Part shown: piece after piece, positions 27,712 to 37,688 of the stretch
Layout of the letters: the number at the start of each line of letters is the position of its first letter
Position numbering within the stretch: the stretch's first letter is position 1
Assembly: GCA_014529385.2 (NCBI GenBank)
Contig: CM043944.1
Coordinates: forward strand, 175,361,740-175,425,739
Length of the DNA stretch: 64,000 nt
Direction: 5' to 3'
Origin: Adiantum capillus-veneris
Lineage: Eukaryota; Streptophyta; Polypodiopsida; Polypodiales; Pteridaceae
Made by a program: the position numbers and the translations under genes
Notes under the pieces: generated by a model
The model's database searches: none
Told to the model about the DNA's origin: nothing
The model's input: only the letters and a program-made list of their open reading frames with translations

Positions 27712-28052
27712 AGCTAGAGGTATTTGATGCCTCTAGCTGTAGGTTGTGCTACAATAGGTTCCTCTTGAATACTTACCCACCTGGTACCAATTGAATTTGC
27801 CATGTTACTGCTTTCTTGGCTGATGCACCCTGTTTAGTCCTTTCTGATGAATAATTGTATCCATCCATGACTAACAACTGGTCTCCTAGACCCTTGAAAG
27901 CCATACCCCATCCATTGTCAATATCCGCTTTCACTGGTAGCATTCTCTTTTTTTCTTCTCTTTTTTTCCTCTTTTTTTTTGTATAAGAAAAATGATAGTA
28001 TAGTGGCTATATAGATAGGATAGAGATAGAGAAAAAAGCATCTGCTACTGCA

Positions 28053-30731
28053 TCACCCTCCAGGGTCAAATGGAAAGCTCAAAGCTCCCCCACGCATGGT
28101 GTAGAATCCACGTGGATCAAAAGTAAAGCATTGCTCATTGCCATCAACCTGTAAAACATGTATATCCAAGCCTTCCTTTGCACTTGTAGGCCAATAGACA
28201 GGCCACCCTTCCAGCTCTTTATAGCACGGAGCTTCGTCACCCTGCATCCATAATCCTTCATGTCCACTATAAGCATACTTGCCATCACTTGAGAAACCCG
28301 AATCATAAGCAGCTATCCTACCATCTGCTACAGAACCCTCCATGGTATAGTCCACTTCAAAAAAACCTCGCCATTGACACAAAAATATATGTAAAGCAAC
28401 CTCCAATAACACATGTATCCATAGCATCACATAACATAGCAAGACCCTGCCATTTGCCTCCACTTGCTGCATAGCCAAGTAAACCTGATCACTTTTCAAA
28501 CCTGTATCCAAACCCTCTGTAAACGTCTCCACAACCATCTCTTTATACTCAGAAACATGACCTACTAGAGCTTCAACCTGTGCAAATACCTCATCACCAA
28601 CAAGGTTGACGGCACCTTCCTTTAATTGGATATGGTGTTGGGTTACCGTCACTCCTTTAATGTGCTCGTAATCAGTTATAAAGAGGCCAGCATGCTTCTT
28701 TAGTACCTGCAAATAGGGTTCTCTCTCTTCTTCTAGTAGGTCCTTAGCTAGCATCTCCTCTAAGCCTGTGGCTTCTTCCTTGTTTAGAGAGTCTTGACCA
28801 CCTTCTCCTTCTAAGTTTCGCAGTATTATACCCATGACTTCCAAAGAGCTAGCATCCTCCTCAGATGACTCATCCTCAGATGAAGAGCAGCTGCTTGTGC
28901 TCCATTCATCCATAGAAGTCTCAATCTCTAGGTCTTGTTGTCTACCCTGCTTCATGTCATACACAATTTTTTGTTGCTTGCCACCTACCTTATGATTTGG
29001 TCGCAACTCAAGGGAACCTGTCTCCCAATCTTGCCTAGCTTTCATAGCCATAAGCCAAGGTCTTCCAAGGATTAGCGGATAGCCCTCCCCCTTAGTTGGG
29101 ATCACATAAGCATCAATTGAGAATTCCACACCAAAAGCTGAAACCTTCACTCCATTAACCTTTCCCACACAAGCCACCCTTACATTGTTTGCCATCTTAG
29201 CTTGTAAGGAAGTTTGCTCGTTTACTTCCAAACCCAACCTGTGCATTAATTTCTCTATCATAACACAAATCTCGGCTCCACCATCTACGTACACATTGGA
29301 GACTCGCTGACTCTTAATCTCTGCATCAATGACTGGCATGATATCCTTCATGCCTCTTGCACTAATAGACCCAACTGACTTTGCCTTAGCCCTCCTGGTG
29401 CTGACCATCTTACACCAGGTTCTACGCATCTTTGGGGAAAGGTGGAGGAGTTGCTGCCATGAAATCTTTGGTCCTTGCTTACTCACATCTGCTACCAGGT
29501 CGTAAGGTATGGATCCTACCCCAAGTGGAAAGTCTTCTACTCCTATGTGCCTCCTTGACCTACTCTTCCTTTTCTTGTCTCCTATCACTTGGGAGGAACC
29601 CTCATTCCCTTTATCCGGCTCTGAAGCTTCCATTTCATCAGTTCTTTGTCTCCTAACTCTCTTTATTGGCATGGCAACAACTTCCTCCATTTTTTCTTTC
29701 CCTTTATCCTTACCATTGTCAAGACTTATGACAGAGACAGCCCTGTCCTCCCCTCTCGATGGTAGTGGAGGGATCTCTGCTGGTGCTTGTGGTGGTGGAG
29801 GAGGGGTCCTCAATATTTGGATTGGTGGAGCCACGTGTTCATTTTGTCCATTTAGTGGCCTAGCTCGAGGAGGAGTGACTTGTTGGCGAGGAGGCCGTCT
29901 TTGATTACCATTTCCTTGATAGCGTCGTGGATGGGGGCAATAATACATGCCGTGACCTACCTCTCCACAGTTGTAGCAAATGTACTCACGTGCTTGCCTT
30001 TGTCCTTCTTGTCTATTTCGTTCATTTCTTGGCTGGGGATCCCTGACACCTTGAACCAGATTGATGGACAGGCTCTCTAGTTGATTGGTGATTTGTTGAA
30101 GTAATTCTTGTTGAGAGGACTCTTGGTCTGTTGCTCCTGTCCCTGCTACTACCCTTGCTGTAGGTTGAGCTAGCGGTGGAGGCTCCATTCCCCCTTGTAG
30201 TTGAGCTTGGAATTTTAACTTCCTATCCTTCTCCCTTGCATAAGTCATAGCTTTATCAAAGGTATCTGGGAATTTACCTTTTACCTTTTCTCGAAGGATG
30301 GGGTAAAGCCCTGCCAGGAAACAGTCCTTCTTTAGGCATTCTGGCGCCCTTTCTCCTTCACCTAGTGATGCACACCATTTCTCCCACAGGTTGGAAAACT
30401 TTCCTTCATAGCTTCTATAGTCATGATTGGGTGATGTTTGGCGTAGCTCTAAGAGCTGTCTCCATATCTCCTCTGGAGGCTCATGGCGGCGAAATTCTTC
30501 GATGAAGGCCATCTTTAAGGACTCCCAGTCTCTTCTTTCTTCAAGTGCCAAAGTGTGATACCATAATTTTGCACCTTCCCTCAAGACCAAAGGAAAGGCC
30601 CTTAACTTAGTAGCTTCGTCATCCGTTCCCGATACCAGAAAGGCCATTTCCAAATTATCCAAAAAGTCTGGAGCAACCTCCCCAGGCTTACCATAAAAAT
30701 TAGGGAAGGCCATAAGTGAGAGAGTAAACAA
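28053..30731 (-). CDS. Retrotransposon Gag-protease protein with unrecognised C-terminal extension
   Basis: An uninterrupted 892-residue ORF. Residues 1-175 hold a retrotransposon Gag domain (GAKLWYHTL, FIEEFRRHEP, YEGKFSNLWEKW). A CCHC knuckle CYNCGEVGHGMYYCP is at about 250. A proline-rich and basic stretch follows. At about 490-590 is a retropepsin-like domain with VYVDGGAEICVM and YPLILGRPWLM; the active site reads D-G-G where D-T/S-G is usual, so activity is doubtful. TQHHIQLKEGA near 715 is the short linker that precedes RT in Ty3/gypsy elements, but RT does not follow. Instead about 170 residues of unknown sequence end at FPFDPGG. The Gag would build the particle. The intact frame suggests recent selection or a young insertion. 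Confidence 0.88.
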   Translation of the reverse strand: MFTLSLMAFPNFYGKPGEVAPDFLDNLEMAFLVSGTDDEATKLRAFPLVLREGAKLWYHTLALEERRDWESLKMAFIEEFRRHEPPEEIWRQLLELRQTSPNHDYRSYEGKFSNLWEKWCASLGEGERAPECLKKDCFLAGLYPILREKVKGKFPDTFDKAMTYAREKDRKLKFQAQLQGGMEPPPLAQPTARVVAGTGATDQESSQQELLQQITNQLESLSINLVQGVRDPQPRNERNRQEGQRQAREYICYNCGEVGHGMYYCPHPRRYQGNGNQRRPPRQQVTPPRARPLNGQNEHVAPPIQILRTPPPPPQAPAEIPPLPSRGEDRAVSVISLDNGKDKGKEKMEEVVAMPIKRVRRQRTDEMEASEPDKGNEGSSQVIGDKKRKSRSRRHIGVEDFPLGVGSIPYDLVADVSKQGPKISWQQLLHLSPKMRRTWCKMVSTRRAKAKSVGSISARGMKDIMPVIDAEIKSQRVSNVYVDGGAEICVMIEKLMHRLGLEVNEQTSLQAKMANNVRVACVGKVNGVKVSAFGVEFSIDAYVIPTKGEGYPLILGRPWLMAMKARQDWETGSLELRPNHKVGGKQQKIVYDMKQGRQQDLEIETSMDEWSTSSCSSSEDESSEEDASSLEVMGIILRNLEGEGGQDSLNKEEATGLEEMLAKDLLEEEREPYLQVLKKHAGLFITDYEHIKGVTVTQHHIQLKEGAVNLVGDEVFAQVEALVGHVSEYKEMVVETFTEGLDTGLKSDQVYLAMQQVEANGRVLLCYVMLWIHVLLEVALHIFLCQWRGFFEVDYTMEGSVADGRIAAYDSGFSSDGKYAYSGHEGLWMQGDEAPCYKELEGWPVYWPTSAKEGLDIHVLQVDGNEQCFTFDPRGFYTMRGGALSFPFDPGG

Positions 30732-31048
30732 TTACACAAACAGCTCCAATTTATTTTAAAATAGAGTATGTTAATTACAATTTGGAGCTTTAGCACAACT
30801 TAGCTCAAAATAGGATGAAGATCGACACATCAAAGGAATGGTAATAGTCTAGTAAGGGTAGAATGACAGGATGAGGAGAGCGCAAGATTTCCCCAAGTCT
30901 CTCGGCTCCAAACAACAGGGCTATTCTTTGCTGATAAAAGATTTTTCTATCAATACAAATATTGACACGGATATGACGCACAAAATGGAAAGGAAACATG
31001 CGGGGATCATCATTCTCATTATTGGCATCCATAATTACACACAAGAGC

Positions 31049-31633
31049 CTAGCTTAGTTGCACCACCTTGGGACCAATGAGCCTGATCAGCCACAGAAGG
31101 TTAGCACCTCGGATCACTTCGACTCTTCCTGATGCATCTGTGAAGACGTAAGGCGTGATGGCAACACTTTGTACAATGCTGAGCCTTTTAGCAAGCAACA
31201 ATTGGATGCTATTACCATAATCAGCATGACGAATGAAAGTGACACCATTAATGTGCAGCACATCATCAACTAAGATAGTTTCCTTAGATTGAGATAACTT
31301 CTTGAAAATTAGCAGCAAAGGTAGGGCAGGGAGGCTTTTCACCCGGTCTCCAAAGCACTTTGGACAATATCCAAAGTGATCTTCACGCGGACAGGAGGTT
31401 GGCTTGGGATTGGTGGTGTCTGGATTCACAAAGTGCACTGGGAGCACTCGCAGACGGGCGGCAATCTTGTAGGCAAGCCTTCGCCTCTTTGCTTCAGGAG
31501 GATTTAGGGGTGAGAGTCGTGGTTGCAAGTTGGAGGTTGAAGTTGGTTGCTCACTAGCCTTTTTCTTGCCTGTAGTGGTCATGTAATCCCTTATTAATGA
31601 GATTAAGCCAAATGTTACCTTACGCTTGAGCAC
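31049..31633 (-). CDS. Unrecognised ORF between 5' LTR and gag
   Basis: About 194 residues inside the element, upstream of gag and in the same direction. It is rich in basic residues near the N-terminus (EAKRRRLAYKIAARLRV) and has a Cys cluster CPREDHFGYCPKCFGDR that could bind a metal. The rest (DVLHINGVTFIRHADYG...FTDASGRVEVIRGANLL) is compact and globular-looking. A second stretch (about 31029-30805) in a shifted frame may continue it. Some plant Ty3/gypsy lineages (Ogre/Tat) carry an extra ORF before gag; a captured host fragment is the alternative. I do not recognise the family. Confidence 0.5.
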   Translation of the reverse strand: MLKRKVTFGLISLIRDYMTTTGKKKASEQPTSTSNLQPRLSPLNPPEAKRRRLAYKIAARLRVLPVHFVNPDTTNPKPTSCPREDHFGYCPKCFGDRVKSLPALPLLLIFKKLSQSKETILVDDVLHINGVTFIRHADYGNSIQLLLAKRLSIVQSVAITPYVFTDASGRVEVIRGANLLWLIRLIGPKVVQLS

Positions 31634-31965
31634 GCGCTGCGGCCTTGGGCCACTTAGTTGTAGAGGTGATCTTCCTCCTCTTAGTCGGCTCCTCAGGAAA
31701 GAGAGGTCTGGTGATGCTTTCTCTTCCCTTAATGTGTGTCACAGTACCTTCGTGTACGTTGATGTAGAATATTTAAAGCTCGTGTGCGTTGGAGGTTTCT
31801 GGAGCACTCATAGGTTGAGAGGAGAGGTATATCAAGCTCTTCTTCTCACTCTCCTTCGTTGGCGACGATCACGAACAAGGCATGTAGAAGAACTCCTCAC
31901 GCCATTCGTCCATGTTGTAGATTGCACATCTTCATTGCTTGTGGACTGAAGGTCTGTGTAGCCCT

Positions 31966-31982
31966 CCTCCGTGGGGGCACCA
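31966..31982 (-). other. Primer-binding site of the Gag-protease element
   Basis: The minus strand reads TGGTGCCCCCACGGAGG three bases after the LTR end. It starts with TGG, as required to pair with the CCA end of a tRNA primer. I cannot name the tRNA with confidence. Confidence 0.65.
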
Positions 31983-31985
31983 AAA

Positions 31986-33469
31986 TGATGGCGGGAAAAA
32001 GAGCAGTGCAATCGGGTGGCCTCTGTACTCGTGCACACTCCACAAACCACGCCTCATGCAAACAAGCAAAGAACAAAACAAAGGGGCACCACCCTAAATT
32101 AAGAGGTTTACGGACCTCACACATAGTGCACATAGGCAAGTGAGACTTCTGGCATTATGATGGCATCAAAACATATGGCAAAACACATAGAAACAAAGCT
32201 TAGGGACCTTATGTAGCATATATATACACAAGACATCAGCTTAACAATACAACGGCATCTGATCATACATAACAAGGATATAGAGAAGCAAGCCAAGGAT
32301 GGCATAATCCCTTGTCAAAAAAACAATCAACCTAGCAAGTAGGTATGATCCTACTAGCAACACATCAATACCTTAGAGAATGATGGCGAGGATGGTGGCC
32401 ATGGAGCATGAGAGAAGACTCCTTATTTAGGTTTTAGGGCTAGTAATGTAGCATACTAGAGGGAGAGAGAGTAGAGCTCCATCCATAGCTCCTTGTTGTG
32501 AGCAATGTCGTCATAGCTTCATTGCTTGGTGAAGGGGGTGAGGTGTTGGTTTTGAGTGAGAGAAGGCCTCCTTATATAGGTTTCTGAGAGGGTTTAGGAT
32601 TAGGGATAAACATGCTTAAATTCGCTGATTGGGGTTACTTTTTGCTTAGGGTGGTCAACAGATTGAGGTCACCTGATATGTCACCATCAAGATATTCTCT
32701 AGAGTGATGTGAGAGGGGAGGGTAAATGCTGATTTTTTTGATTGTGACACATGGGGATAAGGCCTTGACCAGCATTTAAGAGCAGGTAGGTGGCTGTTGA
32801 AACTGGAGGTTCTCCTGAATATCAAATTCGTAAAAAATCCTCAACCATGGCTTCTTTTGACATGTGTTCTTTTGACATGTGTTCTTTGAAAAAATCAGCA
32901 TGTCTCTTTTCAACTCAAAAGTCTTTATCCCTGTTGACTCACCTTTACCATAAGATTTTCTCCTTTTCTCCTCCTGTAACTCCATTGTTGATGCCCAATC
33001 ACTGCTTCTAGTAACGGTGAACAACTACCTACCAAATACTTATGGTGCAGTAAAAAATATTTACCATGGGTAAAAAAAGTTATTGTAGGTAAAAAGTGAT
33101 TTGTATTTACGATGTAGGTGAAAAATATTTACTGTAGGTAAAAAATATTTACTGTGGTAAAAAATATTTACTGTCGGTAAAAAAGTGAAAATGGAGTATG
33201 CTGTGCTGTGAGTCCACAGGAACATCCTCGTGTAAATTTCACTAGAAATTCACACCTAGAATGGACTATTCTGTAAGATATAGGTTGTAGGCATGCATAA
33301 GAGCTCGTTCCCATGTATCTGCTGTCCATGGCACTTTTTACTCTTTGGTGCTTGTGAAGTAGATTTTTCTTCTCTTTTGAGATCCCTTGGACTAGAGTAT
33401 CCTCATCTCCCCAACAACTGACTGTGCCTTTATTGCATCTTCAGAAGGGGTCCTAAAAACCATGCATCA
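31986..33469 (-). repeat. 5' LTR of the Gag-protease element
   Basis: Same ends and length as the 3' LTR. A minus-strand TATA box (CCTATATAAGG) at 32572-32579 would start transcription reading leftwards through the PBS and the coding region. Confidence 0.95.
32572..32579 (-). promoter_or_regulatory. TATA box of the 5' LTR promoter
   Basis: The minus strand reads CCTATATAAGGAGGCC, conserved in all three LTR copies (26797, 32572 and about 20213). It places the U3/R border roughly 900 bp from the U3 end. Confidence 0.6.
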
Positions 33470-33474
33470 GTCGT

Positions 33475-35442
33475 CTTATTCATGCGCTAGGGGCTGGTAG
33501 CCAGTCAGAGCTCCTATTCAAGGATAGAATAGTGGGCTCTTTTGAGGTCAAAAGGTCTATTAAGCAGGTATGCCCTTTGGCCCCCATGCTTTTCGCCACA
33601 CGTTCACATCCTTTAATCACGACGCTCTAAGCTAGTGATGAGCGCGGGGAGTTGCAAAGACTGGCTCTACCAGGAAACAAACAGCTACTTGCAAAAATGT
33701 TTGTAGATCATTCTCTCCTCTTCTTGAGGACACGTCCCCAGGTCATAAGGAAAGCTCCGGAGATTGTACAAATGTTCTCTATATCTTTCGGGTCCCAGTG
33801 CAATATAGAGAAGTTAAGGCTGATCTCCTTGTCAAAAAATGACTCATTTGACCCTTCCGACTGGTCGGGGGAGATTGTTACAAAAGGGAATATTTTTAGA
33901 CATCTGGGCCCCCCCTTGGGGGTGGACGTAACCCACAAACAAATATGTCAGTGCATCCTGGGAAAAATCAGAACAAAAATGAGTAGGTGGGAGTATGTTC
34001 TTCTCCCATTCCCAAGCTGGATAAAAGTGATCAATGCCTTTATGCTCCCTTACATTGCCTTCACTAGCCCGCTTCTCAAGATGGCTAAATGTCACTGGAA
34101 AGAGTTCTTAAAACCGGTAAAAAGGTTTTTATGGAAAAATAACACAAAGTCCTCCAAGCCATGACAATGGGCCTGTTGGGAGTCAGTCGCTCAGTCAGTA
34201 AATCAAGGAGGCCTCGAAATTCTCAACCCTGTGGCCCATTCAAAAGCTTGCTGTGCCAAATTTGTAGTCTCCTTGGCTAAACAAGATCAAGCTTGGGCTA
34301 TCATGATCAAAGATATTCTAGAAGCAGCTAAACTCGGTTCGAAAGGAGGAAAGTGGAGAGGGGTAGAGGTTCATGACAAACTATTAGCCCTAACGTGGGC
34401 TACCCTAAGTCTGGGGGACAGCTCAGGGGAATTGATAAGGAAATGCAACTGAGAAGCGGGAGTCCTAAAGTGGGGGGAAGAAACCAGATACTTCAAGAAC
34501 TCCATTCTGCATTTATCCCCATGGATTTCCAAAGTTGTAGATCTGTCGCAAAATCCCTATTGGATAGAAGCAGCCAGGAAATTGAATAATAAGGGTCTGA
34601 ACCGGCTGGGCCACTTCTGGGACAGTGATAGTAAGAGCTGGAAAACCGCTGAACTTTGGGTAACCCAATTCCAACTTAATAGCTTGGAGGTTTTGCTAGT
34701 CAACAAAGTGATGAAAGAGCTTGACAGTGCAGTGATGCCAATCTGTGACTCGGAGTTTGACTGGAATGCCTGGAAATGGCCCGGAAGCTGCTGCTTATGG
34801 AAACCCTATTCCAAAGGCATTTACCATACAATGATGCTAAAGAAGAATTGGTCTAGCCCCCTTAACAAGATATGGAAAACACAATGGTCGGAGGAAAGGT
34901 GGGAGCAAGTAATGGAGAACATCTGGGCGCCAAAGGTTCTGCATCACATGAAGGTGTTTCTATGGAAAGTAATTAGGTGTGCTCTTCCGACGGGGGTGAA
35001 GATTCAGGTGAGAGGGATAGGGACATATTGATGCCTGAGGTGCAGGATAGCTATTGAAGATCTGACCCACCTGTTTATGGAATGCCCAGCTATCAGAGGC
35101 CTTACATGAAAAATTTGCAAGTGGGTCCAAAGAACATGGAAAATTGGTTTTTTCAAGACTGATTTACTCCTTGGAGGTAAGAACTTGGGTAGTCCTGCCC
35201 TCCTCATCTGCACTCAAATTATCAGCTTTTTCTTTTTACATAATGTATGGCAAACATGGAACCGTCGTGTGTTTGAAGGAGCTCCTGAGGTGGCAAGCTT
35301 CGCAGAAATTATACCAGAAAGCAGAGTGCTAATATGGATGCTCGGGCGCAAGCAAAACTCGGATGATTGGTCTAGGGTTACCTGTGCCTTGATGTCAACG
35401 GAATGCTTAGGAAAGGGGAAAATCATGAAACCAGAAGATTAG
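33475..35442 (+). pseudogene. L1-like LINE ORF2: RT core remnant and zf-RVT domain
   Basis: Three successive frames cover this region. 33475-34164 holds RT motif B-like sequence (IKQVCPLAPMLF) and FVDHSLLFL in place of the catalytic YADDTLLFL, so both key aspartates are affected (DD read as DH). 34231-35031 holds the KFVVSLAKQDQAWAIM connector and WEQVMENIW...KVFLWKV...LPTGVKI. 35040-35442 holds C...C...HLFMECP, TWNRRVFEG and the C-terminus. zf-RVT is a putative zinc-binding region after plant LINE RTs. Stops and frame changes make it non-coding as a whole. The 78 bp at 26133-26210 is the missing upstream part of this RT. Confidence 0.85.
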
Positions 35443-35640
35443 TGAAGCTCATGATAATTAACCTTGTGTATCAAGGGCATGGGGGCAGGTCGTTAGGGGT
35501 GGCTCCCTAGATAGCTGATGTAAGTTTGGTCTTTGGATGGGGTCATGGCTCAGCACGAGCATGGCAAGTTCTTGTAATGTTTTAAGATGATCAATATAAT
35601 TCACTCACAATTGTGAGTTTTGCTAAAAATAATAATAAAA

Positions 35641-36043
35641 AAGAACATGTTTTGTAATTACCATTAATTCTCCTAGTTTTAGCTCATGAATTTACTCACG
35701 ATGGAGTTGAGTACTCAAACTAAAGAGAAAGATGTTATCTTTGCAAGGAACAAACCCACATTTCCATTCGACTCCATATGCTTTGAGTTTGGCTAAAATA
35801 ATAAAAAATCCATTTATACTTTTCTAGCTACATTCCCAGCTTTGATTTTAATATATTTAAGGCTTTTTTTGGCATTATTCTGGAACTCTCAAAATAGGCG
35901 CAAATCTGACATCTCATAAATCGATTTAATTCATTCTTAAAGTCAACAATATGCATCTCATTTGGTCCAGTGAGTAGCATGACATCCACATATAAGAACA
36001 TGATAAGAAGTACATCGCCCCCATGTTTAACATATAAGCCTCA
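35641..36043 (+). other. Probable end of a Ty1/copia 5' LTR; left limit not found
   Basis: The bases immediately before the primer-binding site end in CCTCA, consistent with the CA end of an LTR. The partner LTR is not in the window, so the start of this LTR cannot be placed. No ORF is present. Confidence 0.4.
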
Positions 36044-36055
36044 TGGTATCAGAGC
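36044..36055 (+). other. Primer-binding site, initiator-Met tRNA type
   Basis: TGGTATCAGAGC is the exact 12-base complement of the 3' end of plant initiator methionine tRNA and is the usual PBS of Ty1/copia elements. It directly follows a CA dinucleotide. Confidence 0.85.
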
Positions 36056-36550
36056 TTGGTGTGGCTAAGGAGCTGTGAGAAGTAAGAACAAGTAGCGGAA
36101 GAAGCATAGATAGGGCAGTCGCATCACCATCTCTTCCCCTGTGTGCTCTACTACACCCTTGGTGGTGGTCATCTAGGAGGCACCTGCAAGAAGCTCGGAT
36201 TGAGGAGCTTCCTTCACAAGCATGTGCAGCTTGGTGTTCAGTGCAAACCTTTAGGTCTATAATTTTACGGGCATTTTGGCATTTCGGGCGCATTTTGGAC
36301 TATGTTTTTGAGATAGAGTGCATTCGCGTACTCTCGAGTAAGTTTCGGGTTTCTGCAGGTTTCTCATTTTTGAAGTGCAAAGATCAGATTTGGGCATATA
36401 GACAAATTACACACTTCATAAGAGTGATGTAGGTGTTATTGGTGGGTATATGTATGCATATTACAGTGACTGGCAGTGACATACTATGTGTATTAAGTAC
36501 TACTACAAACATATAGAGTACTTTGTGCAGGTTTCTGAATACTTGTAGAA

Positions 36551-37298
36551 ATGGCTAGCAACGATGGACTTAATCAAGTAGTGAGAAGTTGGATAAGAAA
36601 AACTTCCATGCTTGGAATTTCAAGATGATCAATTTCTTGATGGATAAAGGCTACTGGGAGTACATTGAAGGTGATCTAGAAGGTGCACTAGAAGATGCAC
36701 TTGAGTTACCTGAGTCCAATGCCACTACTACGCAGATGAAGACATTCAAGGATTGGAATCAAGGAGCAAGGAAGGTGATGTATTGGCTATGTGTCAACAT
36801 ACATGATAGAAGGATTGGGCACATCCAGGATGCCACTTCACCAAAGGAGAATTGGGATAGGTTAGTATCGTTTGATACTACTAACACAAAGGCAAGGAAG
36901 TTCCAGTTGAAGAATGAGCTGAACACAGTTAAGGAGGAGAACCTGTCAATCAACGACTACACCCTCAAAATCAAAGGCATATGCAAATCTCTTGCCTCTA
37001 TTCCTTTCATAGTTGAGGATGATGATAAGGTTTAGGTATGCTTGTGTGGCTTGACGCCTACGTGCAAGCGTTTAAGACCTATATTCACAGTAGGGAGAAC
37101 ATTCCTAGTTTTACAGATTTAATTCCCATGCTGGTTATTAAGGAAAAGAACCTTGGTGAAGACTCATCTTCTTCACAAGGCATAAATAGTTTTGAGCAGG
37201 TCTTCTACTCAAACAGAGGAAGAGGTAGAGGACGTGGTGTAGGTCAAGGACGAGGTTGTGGTCGTGGGAACCAAAATCAAGGCCAACAACATCAATAG
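36551..37298 (+). pseudogene. Ty1/copia Gag (UBN2-type), frameshifted
   Basis: It starts with ATGGCTAGCAAC (MASNDG), loses frame after about 12 codons and continues as MDKKNFHAWNFKMINFLMDKGYWEYI. That is the NF..W...M...L...LW/YWE pattern of copia Gag (UBN2 family). Central residues YWLCVNIHDRRIGHI and AWxxL-like NWDRLVSF fit the same family. A TAG at 37033 breaks the frame, and a further frame (37038-37298) carries the basic [14 protein letters not shown] tail. No CCHC knuckle remains; it would follow where the microsatellite now lies. Gag would form the particle shell. Confidence 0.78.
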
Positions 37299-37349
37299 TC
37301 CAATGATGCACAAGGATCAAACACTCATGGGACGTGGACAACAGGGAGA

Positions 37350-37453
37350 GATGCGTGTGTGTGTGTGTATATATATATGTATGTATGTATGTGTATGTAT
37401 ATATATATAAAAATATAAATAAATAAATAAATATATACACATATATATGTATG

Positions 37454-37535
<82 letters not shown>

Positions 37536-37545
37536 CATACATATA

Positions 37546-37609
<64 letters not shown>

Positions 37610-37688
37610 TATGTGTGTGTGTATGTATGTATATATAGGTGCCACATTGTGAGTGTATAAGTAAATGCTTCATATATATATATATATT
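37350..37688. repeat. Compound (TA)n / (GT)n / GTATGTAT microsatellite
   Basis: About 340 bp of alternating TA, GTAT and AC/GT runs, partly self-complementary. Tyr-Ile-rich open frames in all six frames come from the repeat alone. Confidence 0.95.

Larger units (their letters stand above)
26211..33469 (-). mobile_element. Complete non-autonomous LTR retrotransposon (Gag-protease only)
   Basis: Two 1484-bp LTRs (26211-27694 and 31986-33469) begin TGATG and end CATCA, perfect 5-bp inverted ends, and enclose 4291 bp. The Gag orientation makes the right LTR the 5' one. PBS (31966-31982) and polypurine tract (27700-27711) are in the expected places. Flanks are ATCGT (26206-26210) and GTCGT (33470-33474), a 5-bp target duplication with one mismatch. 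Internal coding consists of an unrecognised ORF and a Gag-protease ORF; no RT, RNase H or integrase motif is present. Enzymes would have to come from a related autonomous element. Gag and protease types point to Ty3/gypsy. A solo LTR of the family lies at 18034. Confidence 0.93.
26133..35640 (+). mobile_element. L1-like LINE, 5'-truncated, split by an LTR retrotransposon
   Basis: Reverse-transcriptase coding starts at 26133 (KAYDRITWSYIEA...GPRLYR) and is broken at 26210 by the LTR element. It resumes in the same frame at 33475 (LIHALGAGSQSELLF...SIKQVCPLAP). Removing the insertion and one copy of the 5-bp duplication restores an uninterrupted reading at the join. The 3' part carries the zf-RVT region and ends in an AATAATAATAAAAAAG tail near 35640, the usual A-rich end of plant L1 elements. 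The related fragment at 15575-16780 belongs to the same family. The 5' truncation lies near 26129. Confidence 0.88.
36044..37358 (+). mobile_element. Ty1/copia retrotransposon fragment (leader and gag)
   Basis: PBS, a roughly 500-bp leader and a frameshifted gag are present. The element breaks off in a long TA/GT microsatellite at about 37350, and no protease, integrase or RT follows. Confidence 0.75.

Noticed and set aside
18034-33469. Three copies of a 1.5-kb repeat considered as a tandem or satellite family
   Set aside because: TG...CA ends, target duplications, PBS and PPT show they are LTRs: one solo LTR and one complete element.
36044-36055. tRNA gene matching TGGTATCAGAGC
   Set aside because: Only 12 bases match, next to an LTR end; it is a primer-binding site, not a tRNA gene.
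37138-37673. Tyr-Ile-rich frames on both strands
   Set aside because: Produced by the TA/GT microsatellite.
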